Below, in pieces: positions 4,836 through 5,306 of a DNA stretch of 5,306 nucleotides; positions within the stretch are counted from its first letter, which is position 1, and each line of letters starts with the position of its first letter. The position numbers were made by a program, and so were the translations under genes. The notes beneath the pieces were generated by a model. The model searched no databases and was not told where the DNA came from. It was given only the letters and a program-made list of their open reading frames with translations. This stretch comes from DASSFZ01 sp036514635 (lineage in GTDB: Bacteria > Chloroflexota > Anaerolineae > Fen-1058), in the NCBI GenBank assembly GCA_036514635.1, contig DATBWU010000204.1:1-5306 (forward strand), written 5' to 3'.

Positions 4836-5306
4836 TTACCCGTTTTGCCTTGGAATGGGGTTCGAATCGCTTTGCACACTCTTCGGTTTCGTTGCCTGCT
4901 GCCCGCCCAGGGCGCGCCCTGGGCGGGCAGCAGCCTTGCGACGGTAGCTCTCGACGTTCATCTCCAGGATCGTGGCGTGGTGCACGAGGCGGTCCACCGC
5001 GGCCAGGGTCATGGCTTTGTCCGGGAACACCTCGTCCCACGCCGAGAACGGTGCATTGGCCGTGATGGCGACACTTTTGCGCTCGTAGCGCTCGGCGATC
5101 AGCTCGAACAGCACCGAGGTCTCGGCTTGGTCGCGGCGCACATAGCTCAGATCGTCCAGAATCAACAGATCGAAGCGATCGAGCTTGGCCAGCTCGGCGG
5201 GCAACCTCAGGTCGCGCCGCGCTGCCTGCAGCCGCTGCACCAGATCGCTGGTGCGTGTGAACAGCACCTTGTAGCCCCGGTCCACCAGCGCGTGGCCGAC
5301 GCCGGC
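4836..5306 (-). CDS. istB: IstB, IS21-family transposition helper ATPase (C-terminal part)
   Basis: The last 156 residues of an AAA+ ATPase that helps the IstA transposase choose and remodel target DNA. The frame is open to the window edge (AGVGHALVDRGYKVLFTRT), so the Walker A P-loop lies beyond it. Visible are the Walker B motif FDLLILDDLSYV, the conserved QAETSVLFELIAERYERKS, the sensor region ITANAPFSAWDEVFPDKAM, and the C-terminal DRLVHHATILEMNVESYRRK characteristic of IstB. After ESYRRKAA the family match ends, and the tail ARPGRALGGQQATKPKSVQS runs about 30 more residues to TAA. The first part of this tail is encoded by a perfect 38-bp palindrome, so it may be acquired. The gene is opposite to the 2706-3974 transposase and unrelated to it. 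Whether the whole gene is intact cannot be seen. Confidence 0.93.
   Translation of the reverse strand, partial: AGVGHALVDRGYKVLFTRTSDLVQRLQAARRDLRLPAELAKLDRFDLLILDDLSYVRRDQAETSVLFELIAERYERKSVAITANAPFSAWDEVFPDKAMTLAAVDRLVHHATILEMNVESYRRKAAARPGRALGGQQATKPKSVQSDSNPIPRQNG
4896..4933. repeat. Perfect 38-bp palindrome in the 3' end of istB
   Basis: CTGCTGCCCGCCCAGGGCG (4896-4914) is followed directly by its exact reverse complement (4915-4933), centred on GGCGCGCC, with no spacer. It lies within the istB reading frame just after the conserved ESYRRK motif and encodes an AAARPGRALGGQQ stretch. As RNA it would form a very stable hairpin. No T-run follows on the minus strand (the next bases are GCAACGAAACC), so it is not a classic intrinsic terminator. 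Confidence 0.8.

Larger units (their letters stand above)
4427..5306 (-). mobile_element. IS21-family element, right-hand part (runs off the window)
   Basis: It comprises the istB 3' portion and a right end with two 18-bp repeats. The terminus is placed at the TG of TGCCCGGCG (4427), because IS21-family elements end in TG...CA and the repeats start a few bases inside. The istA gene and left end would lie beyond 5306. The 360 bp between istB and the end repeats is long for this family, so extra DNA may have been picked up, or the istB fragment and the end repeats may belong to different elements. Confidence 0.6.

Overview
The window looks like accessory DNA from a high-GC betaproteobacterium, most likely of the order Burkholderiales. 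The main clue is a Bug-type (TctC family) periplasmic binding protein, a family greatly expanded in Bordetella, Achromobacter, Cupriavidus and relatives. Codon use and the insertion-sequence types fit, but no gene here fixes the genus.

Left part (about 1-2629, minus strand). Read in transcription order, this is the 3' stump of an ABC-transporter inner-membrane permease (NitT/TauT/SsuC type), a 52-codon small ORF (2164-2322), an isocitrate lyase/PEP mutase superfamily gene (1241-2167) and a Bug solute-binding protein gene (192-1166). The small ORF has a strong ribosome binding site, and its stop overlaps the next start as ATGA. The set reads as a catabolic or uptake operon: import of a small organic acid or related solute, plus a C-C or C-P bond lyase-like enzyme. 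The extreme left edge (1-191) holds no complete gene, only a short minus-strand tail resembling the C-terminus of a TRAP large permease.

Middle (2630-4132). A complete-looking insertion sequence with one plus-strand DDE (rve-fold) transposase of about 422 residues. Its ends are related inverted repeats, with two tandem copies at the left end (35-bp period) and one at the right. A long imperfect hairpin lies between the transposase stop and the right end.

Right part (4133-5306). Directly behind the IS lies the wreck of a PIN-domain toxin-antitoxin pair on the minus strand: the antitoxin lacks its start and the toxin is frameshifted and truncated. It is followed by the right end of an IS21-family element (two 18-bp repeats), a gene-less 360-bp stretch rich in hairpins, and the C-terminal 156 residues of IstB, which runs off the window. 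The istB tail carries a perfect 38-bp palindrome.

The permease does not resume on the far side of the IS and no target duplication is evident. The middle element therefore marks a rearrangement or deletion junction, not a simple insertion. I see no defence system, CRISPR array, tRNA or rRNA. The least described items are the coupled small ORF, the atypical PEP-mutase-like active site and the hairpin structures.
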